The position numbers and the translations under genes were made by a program. Shown piece after piece: positions 1 through 5,128 of a DNA stretch of 8,974 bases. The notes under the pieces are model-generated. The model did not search any database, was not told where the DNA came from, and worked only from the letters and a program-made list of their open reading frames with translations. The DNA comes from a bacterium (GTDB lineage: Bacteria; RBG-13-66-14), in contig JAPLSK010000093.1 of NCBI GenBank assembly GCA_026398675.1, forward strand, positions 1 to 8,974. The letters are read 5' to 3'. Position 1 is the first letter of the stretch, and every line of letters starts with the position of its first letter.

Positions 1-2
1 CT

Positions 3-212
3 ATTTCCTTCTACCTGCCCGAGGCCGGGGAGGTCGAGCTGGCGGTGTACGACGCCGCGGGCCGCCGGGTGGCCACCCTGGCCGACGGTCAGCAAACGGC
101 CGGTGAGCACGCGGTGGCCTGGGACGCCTCCGGTCACGCGCCGGGCGTCTACCTCTACCGCCTTACCGCGGGTGGCGCCGCCCTCGTCCGCCGCTTCGTC
201 GTCAGCCGGTAA
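3..212 (+). CDS. C-terminal end of a secreted protein with a FlgD-like / Por-type sorting domain (5' truncated)
   Basis: The frame is open from the window edge to a TAA at 210-212 and gives 69 residues; the start lies outside. The visible part begins ISFYLPEAGEVELAVYDAAG and continues with GRRVATL, a conserved tryptophan in VAWDASG, then APGVYLYRLTAGG and a basic tail ending VVSR. This order is characteristic of the FlgD Ig-like fold and of the related C-terminal sorting domains on many secreted proteins of Bacteroidota and uncultured FCB-type phyla. In those proteins the tail is a short beta-sandwich that directs export or cell-surface attachment. The catalytic or binding part of this protein cannot be seen, so its function is unknown. 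Whether a type IX secretion system exists in this organism cannot be judged from the window. The family call is fairly secure; the secretion role is inference. Confidence 0.75.
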   Translation: MSFYLPEAGEVELAVYDAAGRRVATLADGQQTAGEHAVAWDASGHAPGVYLYRLTAGGAALVRRFVVSR

Positions 213-252
213 ACCGGGAGAGTCGTCGGCGGCCCAGGGTGGCGATTCGTAG

Positions 253-280
253 GGGAGGGTGTCTTAACCCACCCGTTTTT
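253..280 (+). terminator. Probable intrinsic terminator of the truncated surface-protein gene
   Basis: GGG (253-255) and GGGT (257-260) pair with ACCC (267-270) and CCC (272-274), with one A-A mismatch and a 6-nt loop. A single G and then five T (276-280) follow. It lies 40 bp after the stop codon on the same strand. The stem is short, so this is a moderate call. Confidence 0.45.
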
Positions 281-356
281 ACCCTCACCCTAGCCCGTGC
301 CTCGCAGGCCTCCCTAAAAGGGAGAGGGGACACACGGCAGCCTTTGTCCCGGGCTG
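281..356. repeat. Intergenic repeat, copy 1
   Basis: The first about 50 bp (281-331) match the copy at 460-510 with a single difference (A/G at 292). The similarity then fades through a GGCAGCC segment to a GGGCTGTG / GGCCCGTG end. Inside is the hairpin CTCCCT-AAA-AGGGAG (310-324). This is an extragenic, palindrome-containing repeat with no coding potential. Such elements are often dispersed through the genome, but dispersal cannot be shown from one window. Confidence 0.8.
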
Positions 357-422
357 TGATGATGTAGAGGCGGGCGTCCGCATCCGCTCTCTCAATTATC
401 AAACGTATTGCGCTTAATGTAG

Positions 423-444
423 GGCGGGGATTTTAATCCCCGCC
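423..444. repeat. Perfect 22-bp palindrome, 10-2-10
   Basis: GGCGGGGATT (423-432) and AATCCCCGCC (435-444) are exact inverted repeats separated by TT. No T-run follows on either strand, so it does not look like a terminator. It sits between the two copies of the longer repeat. Confidence 0.75.
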
Positions 445-459
445 GCTTTCACGCCTCGA

Positions 460-536
460 CCCTCACCCTAACCCGTGCCTCGCAGGCCTCCCTAAAAGGG
501 AGAGGGGACATGTGGCAGCCCTCACCCCGGCCCGTG
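460..536. repeat. Intergenic repeat, copy 2
   Basis: This is the second copy of the element at 281-356, 179 bp downstream in the same orientation, with the same CTCCCT-AAA-AGGGAG hairpin at 488-502. A degenerate relative of the same pattern (CCTCACCCC, CCCGTG, CTCCTCCCACGGGGAG) follows at about 519-562, so the spacer seems to be built from two and a half units. Confidence 0.8.
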
Positions 537-571
537 GGCGACCGCTCCTCCCACGGGGAGAGGAAAACCGC

Positions 572-593
572 GGGCGACCGTGGACGGTCGCCC
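572..593. repeat. Second perfect 22-bp palindrome, 10-2-10
   Basis: GGGCGACCGT (572-581) and ACGGTCGCCC (584-593) are exact inverted repeats separated by GG. Read on the minus strand, the stem is followed within a few bases by a run of four T. It could therefore help end transcription of the response-regulator gene, whose stop codon lies about 50 bp away. It shares its 10-2-10 shape, but not its sequence, with 423-444. Confidence 0.75.
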
Positions 594-640
594 CTACGGG
601 TGGGATTTGGAGGTATGTACGCAGGGGCGGGTTTTTTCCG

Positions 641-1990
641 TCACTCCAGGTTGTACCGCTTGCGCTTCTCTAAAAGGGTCTTACGGTTGATGCCCAGAAT
701 CTGGGCGGCCTCGGCCTTGTGACCGCTGGTCCTGGCCAGGACCGCCTTTATGTACTCCCGCTCCAGCTCGTCCAGGGAGAGCCCCTGAGCCACGGCGTGC
801 CCCAGAAAGCCGTCCTCGGCGGCCAGGATGGTCTCCGGGAGGTTCTCCAGGGTGACGTTGACCTTATCGCCGTCGGTGAGCACGACGATGCGCTCGATTA
901 AATTCTCCAGCTCGCGGACGTTGCCGGGCCAGGGGTAGCGTTCCAGGGCCTCGACCGCCTCCGGGGAGATGCCCACCAAGCGGCGGTTGAACCGCTGGCA
1001 GGTCCGCTCCAGGAGCTCCTTGGTGATGAGGATGATGTCGCCCTCGCGCTCGCGCAGCGGCGGCAGGGTGACGGGCACCACGTTGAGGCGGTAGAAGAGG
1101 TCGCGGCGAAAGCGCCCCTCCTCCATCTCCCGCTCCAGTTCGCGGTTGGTGGAGGCCACGATGCGGATGTCCACGTCGCGGACCTGGTTCTCGCCCAACC
1201 TCTCGAAGCGGTGCTCCTGGATGAGCCGCAGGATCTTGGCCTGGAGCGGCAGGTCCAGCTCGGAGATTTCGTCGAGGAAGAGGGTGCCGCCGTCGGCGTT
1301 CTCGACGCGGCCCGGCTTGTCGCGGTGGGCCCCGGTGAACGCCCCCTTCTTGTAGCCGAAGAGCTCGCTCTCCAGCAGCCCCTCGGGCAGGGCGGTGCAG
1401 TCTATCTTTACGAAGGGTCCGTCCCTCCGCTTGGAGTTGTAATGGATGGCCTTGGCCACCAGGTCCTTGCCGGTGCCGTTTTCCCCCCGTATTAAAACCG
1501 TGGAGTCCACGTCGGCCACCTTGGCGATGAGCTTGAAGACCTCCTGCATCTTCCTCGAGTTGCCGATGATGGTTTCGAAGGTGTAGCGGTCGGCCAACTC
1601 CCCCTTGAGCTCCCGGTTCTCGCGCAGGAGCTTACGCTTCTCCAGGGCGCGCTCGATCTGGACCAGGACCTCGTCGCGCTTGATCGGCTTGGAGAGGTAG
1701 TCCTCGGCGCCCCGGCGCATCGCCTCCACCGCCGTTTCCACGCTCCCCTGGCCGGTCATCATGATCACCGGCAGGTCCGCGTCCACCCCCTTGGCCTCCT
1801 GCAGGAAGGTGAGGCCGTCCATCCCCGGCATCACCAGGTCGGTGAAGACCACGCCGATTTCCTCTCCTCGGATGATGTTCAGCGCCTCGGCGCCCTGCGA
1901 GGCGGTCACAGGCTCGTAGCCGCCCTTCTTGATAATCGCGGACAGAAGGGCCAGGGTGGGCTGGTGGTCGTCTATGATAAGGATTTTCAT
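641..1990 (-). CDS. NtrC-family sigma54-dependent response regulator
   Basis: This 449-aa protein has the full NtrC layout. A receiver domain covers about 2-118, with acidic residues D7/D8, phosphoacceptor D51, T79 and K101. An AAA+ domain covers about 139-375, with Walker A GENGTGKD (169-176), the sigma54-contacting loop GAFTGA (216-221), Walker B GGTLFLDE (234-241), arginine fingers around R293-R296 and WPGNVREL (354-361). A Fis-type helix-turn-helix covers about 415-446. Once phosphorylated by a sensor kinase, such proteins use ATP to open sigma54 promoters. I chose the ATG at 1990 because the receiver starts directly (MKILIIDDH) and GGGGGA lies just upstream. An in-frame ATG at 2035 would add 15 residues and cover the inverted repeat at 2009-2034. 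No histidine kinase gene is adjacent, so partner and target genes are unknown. Family call very sure; specific gene name not assignable. Confidence 0.95.
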   Translation of the reverse strand: MKILIIDDHQPTLALLSAIIKKGGYEPVTASQGAEALNIIRGEEIGVVFTDLVMPGMDGLTFLQEAKGVDADLPVIMMTGQGSVETAVEAMRRGAEDYLSKPIKRDEVLVQIERALEKRKLLRENRELKGELADRYTFETIIGNSRKMQEVFKLIAKVADVDSTVLIRGENGTGKDLVAKAIHYNSKRRDGPFVKIDCTALPEGLLESELFGYKKGAFTGAHRDKPGRVENADGGTLFLDEISELDLPLQAKILRLIQEHRFERLGENQVRDVDIRIVASTNRELEREMEEGRFRRDLFYRLNVVPVTLPPLREREGDIILITKELLERTCQRFNRRLVGISPEAVEALERYPWPGNVRELENLIERIVVLTDGDKVNVTLENLPETILAAEDGFLGHAVAQGLSLDELEREYIKAVLARTSGHKAEAAQILGINRKTLLEKRKRYNLE

Positions 1991-2008
1991 GCATCCCCCG
2001 TGGCGGTT

Positions 2009-2034
2009 TGTTACATCACGGTAATAATGTAACA
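2009..2034. promoter_or_regulatory. Operator-like inverted repeat before the response-regulator gene
   Basis: TGTTACAT (2009-2016) and ATGTAACA (2027-2034) form a perfect 8-bp inverted repeat with a 10-bp spacer, ending 18 bp upstream of the regulator's start codon. On the minus strand a TACAAT that could serve as a -10 box lies at 2050-2045, which would place the repeat just downstream of the transcript start, a typical repressor position. No good -35 box goes with it. Binding by the regulator itself is possible but is inference. Confidence 0.5.
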
Positions 2035-2067
2035 CAGGGGGGAAATTGTATCCACCATCAGTTTATT

Positions 2068-2094
2068 AAAAAAAGGCGGACCCGGTGGCCCGCC
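2068..2094 (-). terminator. Intrinsic terminator of the aminotransferase gene
   Basis: On the minus strand, GGCGGGCC and GGGTCCGCC form an 8-bp G+C-rich stem with one G-T wobble and a 4-nt loop (2094-2075). Seven T follow at once (2074-2068). It lies 24 bp after the aminotransferase stop codon and isolates that gene from the response regulator downstream. Confidence 0.85.
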
Positions 2095-2117
2095 CGTCGT
2101 AACCGTGGAATTTGGCG

Positions 2118-3170
2118 TCAGCCCTTTATCTCGTAGCGCCAGCCGAAAGGATCGGGCCTGGCCGCCGTCTGGATGCCCACCAGCTCGTCGTAGAGCTTCT
2201 GCCATCGCTCGTCGAAGGAGAAGGTCCAGCTCTTCTCGGGCCCCACGATTTCCTGCACCCAGGTTATCACCGCGGCGGTGCCGCAACAGGCCGCGGCGTC
2301 GAGCGTGTCCAGCTCCGCCAGCGGGATTTTCCGGGTTTCGGTGGGCCACTTGAAGAGCTTTTCCGCTATCTCCATGATCGAGCGGCGGGTGATCGAGGGG
2401 AGGATGGAATGCGATTCGGGGGTGACCAGCGCCTTCCCCTTGAGGCCGAGGAAGTTGGCCGCGCCTATCTCCTCGATGTAGGTGTGCTCCGCGGGGTCGA
2501 GGTAGAGCGCCTCGGCGTAACCGTGGCCCTTGGCCTCAAGTCCGGCGATGAAGCTGGCCGCGTAGTTGCCGCCGGCCTTTATATGACCCGTGCCCCGGGG
2601 CGCAGCCCGGTCGTGCTCGGAAACCCGGAAGCGCTTGCCCTGGTCGGGTCCGAACCCGCCCTTGAAGTAGGGCCCCACCGGGGTGACGAAGATGCGGAAG
2701 ACGTAGCTCTTGGCCGGTTTGACGCCCACGTTGTCCCCGACGCCCAGGTAAAAGGGCCTCACGTATAGCGCCGCCCCGGATCCGAAGGGCGGCACGTAGG
2801 GCAGGTTGGCCAGCGTGACCTCCTCGATGCCCCGGATGAAGAGATCCTCGGGCACCGGAGGGCCCTGGAGGTACCGCGCCCCGTCGTTCATCCGACGGGC
2901 GTTCTCCAGGGGACGGAAGGCGTACACCTTGCCGTCGGAGCCGGACTGAACCTTCATCCCCTCGAAGAGCTCCTGGCCGTAGTGCAGCGCCTGGCTGCCT
3001 TCGGACAGGTGCATGACGCTGTCTTCCACGATCCCTCGCGTCCGCCAGATTCCGTGCTCGAACACCGCTTCGAAACGGTAGGGGCAGCGGAGGTAGTCGA
3101 AGCCGAGGTTCGAGAAGTCAAGCTCCGCCGTTTTCCCGCCGTTCAGGAAATAGTAGCGTGCTTTGTCCAT
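2118..3170 (-). CDS. ilvE: Branched-chain amino acid aminotransferase (fold-type IV, PLP)
   Basis: This 350-aa protein matches the longer class of branched-chain aminotransferases. They interconvert leucine, isoleucine or valine with their 2-oxo acids using glutamate/2-oxoglutarate, in the cytoplasm. Visible signatures are SEGSQALHYGQELFEGMK (56-73), YVRPFYLG (136-143), PLP-lysine K198 in HIKAGGNYAAS, the conserved acidic pair in YIEEIGAANF (231-240) and ILPSITRRSIMEIA (256-269). The reading frame extends upstream to a TTG at 3242 and an ATG at 3215, but the ATG at 3170 has the sequence GGGAGAAGGG directly before it and gives the family's normal N-terminus, so I use that. It is the only gene of its transcription unit visible here: a terminator follows it, and its upstream side faces the divergent region at 3171-3550. 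Substrate preference within the branched-chain group cannot be read from the sequence. Confidence 0.93.
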   Translation of the reverse strand: MDKARYYFLNGGKTAELDFSNLGFDYLRCPYRFEAVFEHGIWRTRGIVEDSVMHLSEGSQALHYGQELFEGMKVQSGSDGKVYAFRPLENARRMNDGARYLQGPPVPEDLFIRGIEEVTLANLPYVPPFGSGAALYVRPFYLGVGDNVGVKPAKSYVFRIFVTPVGPYFKGGFGPDQGKRFRVSEHDRAAPRGTGHIKAGGNYAASFIAGLEAKGHGYAEALYLDPAEHTYIEEIGAANFLGLKGKALVTPESHSILPSITRRSIMEIAEKLFKWPTETRKIPLAELDTLDAAACCGTAAVITWVQEIVGPEKSWTFSFDERWQKLYDELVGIQTAARPDPFGWRYEIKG

Positions 3171-3265
3171 CCCTTCTCCCGTCACGTTGAAGTTGGGGAC
3201 GACCGACCCCGTCATGATAACCGATTCGCGCCGTCCTGACAACCCTGGGCGCCGTTTGCAAGATT

Positions 3266-3294
3266 TTGCAAAAAAGGATGAAATATGGTATAAT
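3266..3294 (+). promoter_or_regulatory. Strong sigma70-like promoter with no gene close downstream
   Basis: TTGCAA (3266-3271), a 17-bp spacer and a perfect TATAAT (3289-3294). The -35 box overlaps the second of two TTGCAA palindromes (3256-3261 and 3266-3271) spaced 10 bp, one helical turn, which could bind a regulator. Transcription would start near 3301. On the other strand a much poorer pair (TTACAT, 16 bp, TATACC) overlaps it and might serve the aminotransferase gene. Confidence 0.65.
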
Positions 3295-3551
3295 CCGCAA
3301 TTACTCAGATGTAATTTTTTGGAACAAAGGAGCGGAGGGAAGCGTAATACGTCAATCGCCGCCGCTACACAGACCGATTCCCGACCGCGCCATTGCGCAG
3401 CTTTTCACCCAGGGCTTGCTTTGGGAGTCGGCGGGATTGAGGAGTAGGTGGATTCCGCTGCGATTAATGAATACGAGATTAAGGATTTAGCCCCCGGCGG
3501 TGAATTTCGGAACTTATTTAAACCGGCAAGGACAACGAGATACAAAAAAAC
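3295..3551. other. Transcribed-looking stretch without a convincing gene
   Basis: Downstream of the promoter at 3266-3294 lie about 250 bp with no ORF that combines a start, a ribosome site and coding character. At the predicted transcript start is the inverted repeat AATTAC-N6-GTAATT (3299-3316), followed by four more T. This could be an operator or a weak early terminator. A purine-rich GGAGCGGAGGGAAG (3331-3344) resembles a ribosome site but is followed only by a short frame. I do not recognise a known RNA family here. It may be a long leader of the lipoprotein operon or a small RNA. Confidence 0.35.
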
Positions 3552-3580
3552 TTGACATTTATATGACTCCCGGTTAGCAT
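3552..3580 (+). promoter_or_regulatory. Sigma70-like promoter of the lipoprotein/LysM operon
   Basis: A consensus TTGACA (3552-3557), a 17-bp spacer and TAGCAT (3575-3580, four of six consensus bases). Transcription would start near 3587 and leave a leader of about 160 nt before the lipoprotein start codon. Confidence 0.6.
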
Positions 3581-3669
3581 CACGGTGCAGTCTAATCAAG
3601 CAAAACGCTGAGAGCGGATCCTCTATTAAGGTAGAACAAGGCTTTTTCTTCACTTATGAAGTTCCGAGG

Positions 3670-3694
3670 TCAGGATTCCTTAGGAGTGTCCTGA
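3670..3694 (+). other. Hairpin in the leader of the lipoprotein mRNA
   Basis: TCAGGA (3670-3675) and TCCTGA (3689-3694) can pair around a 13-nt loop that itself contains TCCT-T-AGGA. No T-run follows, so it is not a terminator. It may affect mRNA stability or translation; no known riboswitch is recognised. Confidence 0.35.
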
Positions 3695-3748
3695 TTCAAT
3701 TCCAGCCGAGCAAACCCATATCCCTTTAGACCGGAGGTGGTGTCAAGA

Positions 3749-4030
3749 ATGCGGAAATCGACCATGAGGTGGCTGGTTCTCGCCTTCGCCTTCGCCATCC
3801 TAGCCATCGTCCCCTTCGTAACCAGCTGCGGATACTCCAATGCTGAGCTGAAGGAGTACGACGTCGCGAAAGTTGGCAAGGTGAGCGCCGACAAGCGGCT
3901 GAAAGCCGCTGATGACGAGAACGCAAGCCTCAAGGCCAGAATCGAGCAGAAAGACGCGGAGCTCGTTCGGGCGAAAGAGAATCTTGCTCAGAAGAAGGCC
4001 GCATACGAGGAATGGGAGGCTTCCCGCTAA
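3749..4030 (+). CDS. Small coiled-coil outer-membrane-type lipoprotein
   Basis: The 93-aa product has basic residues at its N-terminus, a hydrophobic stretch (about 8-23) and a lipobox ending VTSC, with C27 as the lipidation site; this is a type II signal peptide. The mature part is about 66 residues, charged, and rich in A, E, K and D. From about residue 53 to 92 it has the heptad spacing of a coiled coil (the ENASLKARIEQKDAELVRAK segment). Size and design recall Lpp-like murein lipoproteins, but the sequence is not recognisably Lpp and it ends in arginine, not the lysine that links Lpp to peptidoglycan. I chose the ATG at 3749, which follows GGAGGTGG (3733-3740); a GTG at 3737 lies inside that ribosome site. 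It is probably co-transcribed with the LysM gene 76 bp downstream, which has a similar charged coiled coil, so the two products may work together at the envelope. That link is inference. Confidence 0.85.
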   Translation: MRKSTMRWLVLAFAFAILAIVPFVTSCGYSNAELKEYDVAKVGKVSADKRLKAADDENASLKARIEQKDAELVRAKENLAQKKAAYEEWEASR

Positions 4031-4106
4031 AATCGGGGAGTCCCTGCCTCACGAGAAGTTAACCGAAAACAGACAAACACATAGAGGAAGGGGGCGGTAA
4101 GTCCTT

Positions 4107-4598
4107 ATGAAAAAATTCTTCCCGATCCTCCTGGTTATCCTCTTCGTTCTCCCGGCCTTCGCTCAGGGTGAAGTGGAACTCTCCGACGCGGAGAGGGATC
4201 GCATCAAGGCCGAACTAAATGCTGACGAAGAGACGACCGGATTGAGCCGCGAAGAGCTCGTCGCGAAGTACGACGGCGAGGCTGCCGACCTGAACGGCAA
4301 AGCTGCGCCCATCGAGGCCGAGAACGAGGCGCTGCGCACTCGTCTGAACGACCTCGAGAAGCAGATCCAGGATGTCAACGCCGAAGCCCGCAAGTACGAG
4401 ATTCCCGTCGAGCCGCCGAAGAAGTACGACACCTACGTCGTAGTCGACGGTGACTGCCTCTGGATGATCGCCGAGAACGTTTGGGGTTGGCAGCGTTGCG
4501 CCGAATGGCCGCGGATTTATGAGGTCAACAAGGACCTCATCAAGGACCCGGACCTTATCTATCCCGGCTGGAGCCTCAACATCCCCCTCGATAAGTGA
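4107..4598 (+). CDS. Secreted coiled-coil protein with C-terminal LysM domain
   Basis: The 163-aa product starts with a classical signal peptide (KK, hydrophobic core, probable cleavage after AFA at 17-19). A charged helical region follows, with coiled-coil character at about 66-96, then a short proline-rich hinge (IPVEPPKK, 99-106) and one LysM domain (about 108-161). The LysM is recognised by YVVVDGDCLWMIAENVWG, WPRIYEVNKDLIKDPDLIYP and a final LNIP. LysM domains bind the glycan chains of peptidoglycan, so the protein should sit in the periplasm. The domain contains C117, where this LysM motif usually has serine (GDSLW), and C131, which may form a disulfide. A purine-rich GAGGAAGGGGG precedes the ATG. 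With the upstream lipoprotein it forms a likely two-gene operon ended by the terminators from 4610 onward. Domain call sure; biological role inferred. Confidence 0.9.
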   Translation: MKKFFPILLVILFVLPAFAQGEVELSDAERDRIKAELNADEETTGLSREELVAKYDGEAADLNGKAAPIEAENEALRTRLNDLEKQIQDVNAEARKYEIPVEPPKKYDTYVVVDGDCLWMIAENVWGWQRCAEWPRIYEVNKDLIKDPDLIYPGWSLNIPLDK

Positions 4599-4609
4599 TC
4601 ATCTTCGAT

Positions 4610-4637
4610 AAAAAGGGGCCCGAAGGGGCCCTTTTTT
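4610..4637 (+). terminator. Intrinsic terminator 1, unit A
   Basis: A5 and G4 lead into GGGCCC-GAAG-GGGCCC and six T. Six G-C pairs, one G-T wobble and five A-T pairs make a 12-bp stem. It starts 12 bp after the LysM stop codon and is the main terminator of that operon. Confidence 0.92.
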
Positions 4638-4693
4638 GTAGAACAAAGCAACGAATTTCACTGTGAGAGCGTTCACTTCACCGACCGGATTCC

Positions 4694-4718
4694 AGGGGCC
4701 CGAAAGGGCCCTTTTTTT
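4694..4718 (+). terminator. Intrinsic terminator 2, unit A
   Basis: GGGCCC-GAAA-GGGCCC (4696-4711) is a perfect 6-bp stem closed by a GNRA-type tetraloop and followed by seven T. Confidence 0.85.
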
Positions 4719-4767
4719 GAGCCCGAAGTGTATGTGGCGTTACATGAGGAGAGGATGATAGCTTGAT

Positions 4768-4795
4768 AAAAAGGGGTCCGAAAGGGCCCTTTTTT
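4768..4795 (+). terminator. Intrinsic terminator 3, unit B
   Basis: A5-G4 leads into GGGTCC-GAAA-GGGCCC and six T. Relative to the GGGCCC form of terminator 1, one C has become T, which still pairs as a G-T wobble, so the stem has been kept while the sequence drifted. Confidence 0.88.
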
Positions 4796-4854
4796 GCAGA
4801 ACAAAGAATCAACGAATTACCCTGTGAGTGCGTTCACTTCACCGACCGGATTCC

Positions 4855-4877
4855 AAGGGCCCGAAAGGGCCCTTTTT
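4855..4877 (+). terminator. Intrinsic terminator 4, unit B
   Basis: AAGGGCCC-GAAA-GGGCCCTT followed by T gives an 8-bp perfect stem with a GAAA loop and a T-run (4873-4877). Confidence 0.85.
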
Positions 4878-4980
4878 CACGGCTTGGATGCGCGGTCTGG
4901 ATTTTTTAAATTGCCGCCGTCCCCACCTCGACCGGGAGGGGGACGAATCGCACCCCGTGCGGGTCGCGACCCTCGCCGCC
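4878..4980. other. Non-coding spacer with two inverted repeats
   Basis: Between the last terminator and the tRNA promoter I see no gene. It contains a hairpin with GTCCCC (4919-4924) and GGGGAC (4939-4944) plus an inner CTC/GAG pair, and a perfect 12-bp palindrome GGGTCGCGACCC (4961-4972) just upstream of the tRNA promoter. No role can be assigned. Confidence 0.4.
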
Positions 4981-5010
4981 TTGACAACCCACCCCCTCTT
5001 AAGCTAACTT
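4981..5010 (+). promoter_or_regulatory. Promoter of the tRNA-Val gene
   Basis: A consensus TTGACA (4981-4986) with TAACTT (5005-5010) after an 18-bp spacer. The predicted start near 5017 leaves a very short leader before the tRNA, as usual for stable RNA genes. Confidence 0.55.
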
Positions 5011-5026
5011 CTCCCTGCTGCGCAGC

Positions 5027-5103
5027 GGGCGATTAGCTCAGTTGGTTAGAGTGCTTGCTTGACATGCAAGAGGTCACTGGTTCGATTCCAGTATCGCCCA
5101 CCA
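5027..5103 (+). tRNA. tRNA-Val, anticodon GAC
   Basis: The 77-nt gene folds as a complete cloverleaf. The acceptor GGGCGAT (5027-5033) pairs with ATCGCCC (5093-5099). The D arm is GCTC/GAGT. The anticodon stem CTTGC/GCAAG encloses the loop TTGACAT with anticodon GAC (5061-5063), which reads GUC/GUU valine codons. The T arm is ACTGG-TTCGATT-CCAGT. Discriminator A is at 5100 and CCA is encoded (5101-5103). It is a single tRNA gene with its own promoter and terminator. Confidence 0.97.
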
Positions 5104-5128
5104 CGGGCCCGGGAGGGCCCGCTTTTTT
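5104..5128 (+). terminator. Intrinsic terminator of tRNA-Val
   Basis: CGGGCCC (5104-5110), loop GGGA, GGGCCCG (5115-5121), then six T (5123-5128). The stem begins on the base after the encoded CCA. It shares the GGGCCC core with the four terminators upstream. Confidence 0.92.

Larger units (their letters stand above)
4607..4718 (+). repeat. Double-terminator unit, copy A
   Basis: This direct repeat holds two intrinsic terminators joined by a spacer of about 57 bp that contains AGAACAAAG and a perfectly conserved stretch through TTCACTTCACCGACCGG. Copy B at 4765-4877 has the same order. The two spacers differ by a few substitutions and a 3-bp insertion, so this is a tandem duplication. Confidence 0.85.
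4765..4877 (+). repeat. Double-terminator unit, copy B
   Basis: This is the second copy of the unit at 4607-4718, in the same orientation, with both hairpins intact. The 46 bp between the units (4719-4764) contain GTTACAT (4739-4745), the same heptamer as one arm of the operator-like site at 2009-2034, and no recognisable gene. Confidence 0.85.

Noticed and set aside
281..536. Possible CRISPR array
   Set aside because: There are only two full copies, about 75 bp long and 179 bp apart, with no regular spacers and no cas genes.
510..722. A 70-codon plus-strand frame near the response regulator end
   Set aside because: It is built from the repeat and palindrome sequences and then runs antisense into the regulator gene.
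2112..2768. A 218-codon plus-strand frame
   Set aside because: It is antisense to the aminotransferase, whose catalytic motifs are unmistakable.
3171..3242. Longer N-terminus for the aminotransferase (TTG 3242 or ATG 3215)
   Set aside because: Neither has a convincing ribosome site, while the ATG at 3170 has GGGAGAAGGG directly before it and gives the family's usual start.
3171..3280. Amino-acid attenuator leader before the aminotransferase
   Set aside because: The upstream frame has no run of Leu, Ile or Val codons and no terminator/antiterminator pair is evident.
3405..3653. An 82-codon minus-strand frame in the divergent region
   Set aside because: It needs a GTG start without a good ribosome site, has no recognisable domain, and runs through the TTGACA/TAGCAT promoter.
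4794..5036. An 80-codon plus-strand frame
   Set aside because: It begins in the T-run of terminator 3, crosses terminator 4 and the tRNA promoter, and has no domain.
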